NCBI RefSeq assembly: GCF_014132155.1
Contig: NZ_BLJQ01000003.1
Coordinates: forward strand, 308,450-372,449
Length of the DNA stretch: 64,000 nucleotides
Direction of reading: 5' to 3'
From: Gluconobacter sp. Gdi
GTDB taxonomy: Bacteria; Pseudomonadota; Alphaproteobacteria; Acetobacterales; Acetobacteraceae
Shown: one piece after another, positions 63,114-64,000 of the stretch
Numbering within the stretch: the first letter of the stretch is position 1
How the letters are laid out: every line of letters starts with the position of its first letter
Notes under the pieces: generated by a model
Told to the model about the DNA's origin: nothing
Seen by the model: only the letters and a program-made list of their open reading frames with translations
Databases searched by the model: none
Position numbers and translations under genes: made by a program

Positions 63114-63310
63114 GATACCCTCGGGCTTGCGCCGTCCTGATGCCGCTCGCAAGTGCCAAAGCAGCAGGTTGATCTAGTTCGGCGCAACATGCTGATTTGT
63201 ATGTCTCAGGTCAAGGCTTTCTGAAGAAAATCCAGGGATAAGGTGTATTTTTCCGCAAAAACCCGCGTTTTCTGCCGGATAAAAGCTTTATTGATGCCCC
63301 GTAGATATCC

Positions 63311-63339
63311 TTGCAGGTGGACAAAGGGGAACCTATAAG
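63311..63339 (+). promoter_or_regulatory. Probable sigma-70 promoter of lexA
   Basis: TTGCAG (63311-63316) and TATAAG (63334-63339) are separated by exactly 17 nt. The -10 element lies inside the LexA box at 63329-63343. Confidence 0.65.
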
Positions 63340-63343
63340 GAAC
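63329..63343 (+). promoter_or_regulatory. LexA (SOS) box of lexA
   Basis: GAAC-N7-GAAC (63329-63332 and 63340-63343), the complement form of the alphaproteobacterial SOS operator, 78 nt before the lexA ATG. It overlaps the likely -10 hexamer, so bound LexA should block polymerase and autoregulate the gene. The rest of the 306-nt gap from rpmG to lexA shows nothing else. Confidence 0.85.
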
Positions 63344-63420
63344 AAAAGAGCTCTGCATACGATTATGCAATGTCTCGATCTTCAGATTTTGCCTCCACCG
63401 AGGCGCATGGGAGCGCCTGT

Positions 63421-64000
63421 ATGCTGACGCGTAAGCAGCACCAGCTTTTGCTATACATTGACGAACATCTTCGGCGGACGGGCTATTCCCCTTCCTTCGA
63501 TGAAATGAAGGACGCCCTAGAGCTTCGTTCCAAATCAGGAATTCATCGCCTCATCTCCGCCCTTGAAGAGCGTGGCTTTCTGCGGCGCCATCATCATCGT
63601 GCGAGAGCGCTTGAAGTCCTACGTCTGCCTCATATGGGCCTTGAGGCCCCGGTTGTGGATACCGTGGCTAATCCGGCGCCTTTCGTTCCAACAGTTGTTG
63701 AGGGTGGTCGTCAGGATCTTCCCGGGACATTTTCCGAGGCGCCTCGCTCTCCCGTTGAAAACACAAGCGTTCAGCTTCCACTTTATGGACGCATTGCTGC
63801 CGGCCTCCCTATTGAGGCCTTGCAGGATGATAGCGCACAGATTCAGGTGCCATCGTCCCTGCTCGGCACTGGAGAGCATTATGCTCTCACAGTCGCGGGT
63901 GATTCCATGATTGAAGCTGGCATTTTGGACGGTGATGTTGCCATCATCCGTCGCGGCGAAGTGGCGGATAATGGTCAGATCGTTGTTGCGCTGATTGATG
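63421..64000 (+). CDS. lexA: LexA repressor (3' end outside window)
   Basis: 193 residues are visible. Winged helix-turn-helix domain 1-65 ([32 protein letters not shown] in parts, [18 protein letters not shown]). The autocleavage site Ala127-Gly128 lies in [12 protein letters not shown] and the catalytic Ser162 in [10 protein letters not shown]; the catalytic lysine would be past the window end. ATG 63421 has GGGAG 7 nt upstream; an in-frame ATG at 63370 would add 17 residues and has no such site. Represses SOS genes, here likely imuA-imuB-dnaE2 as well as itself. Confidence 0.96.
   Translation, partial: MLTRKQHQLLLYIDEHLRRTGYSPSFDEMKDALELRSKSGIHRLISALEERGFLRRHHHRARALEVLRLPHMGLEAPVVDTVANPAPFVPTVVEGGRQDLPGTFSEAPRSPVENTSVQLPLYGRIAAGLPIEALQDDSAQIQVPSSLLGTGEHYALTVAGDSMIEAGILDGDVAIIRRGEVADNGQIVVALID

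Overview
The window looks like chromosomal DNA of an alphaproteobacterium of the acetic-acid-bacteria family (Acetobacteraceae, probably Gluconobacter or a close relative). Sequence clues are: GTTC-N7-GTTC type LexA boxes in front of imuA and lexA; an ImuA-ImuB-DnaE2 mutasome; a pyruvate dehydrogenase cluster whose E1-beta carries its own lipoyl domain; a purB-purC-purS-purQ-purL-bolA-grxD series; and a GC-rich, compact layout with many ATGA, GTGA and TGATG overlaps. The genus is inferred from overall gene content and was not tested by any search. I see no prophage, insertion sequence or CRISPR array.

Layout. 1-6745: tripartite-type export locus with three paralogous large MacB/FtsX permeases (the first cut by the window edge) and a TolC-like channel. 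6839-12305: SOS mutagenesis operon imuA-imuB-dnaE2 on the minus strand with a LexA box. 12306-12759: no convincing gene. 12760-16725: tRNA-Ser(GCT), gatCAB (minus) and divergent ruvX. 16746-18249: AT-rich, gene-poor segment with a 51-residue membrane protein, two small ORFs, one decayed reading frame and tRNA-Val(CAC). 18372-27049: envelope or glycan genes (acyltransferase 3, GT2, an unassigned 624-residue protein, an ELM1-family protein, two GT-B glycosyltransferases) interrupted by a DEAD-box helicase. 27219-29434: ArgE-type deacylase plus an AstE/aspartoacylase-family enzyme. 29438-33660: glyA, amino acid permease, hemB, yraN.

34155-40576 (minus): purine operon with a Rap1a/Tai-domain secreted protein inserted between purS and purQ, ending in bolA-type and grxD genes. 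40658-43596: TerC/YjbE membrane protein, Slt-type lytic transglycosylase, CinA C-terminal amidohydrolase. 43658-50546 (minus): a small secreted protein, then pdhA-pdhB-pdhC-lpdA-lipA-COQ10-like, a lipoate-linked oxidative metabolism cluster. 50716-56718 (minus): ppiD-trpE-trpG-trpD-trpC. 56842-60498 (plus): tpiA-secG-pyrG-kdsA. Then a DUF3429-type membrane protein (minus), eno, ftsB, rpmG (minus) and lexA, which is cut by the window end.

Most of the window is core metabolism and information processing. The least explained parts are the triple-permease export locus, the 624-residue orphan in the glycan cluster, the AT-rich segment near tRNA-Val with its small membrane protein, the Rap1a/Tai gene lodged in the pur operon, and a 36-nt perfect palindrome at the end of the aspartoacylase-family gene. 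None of these can be called a new system from sequence alone.
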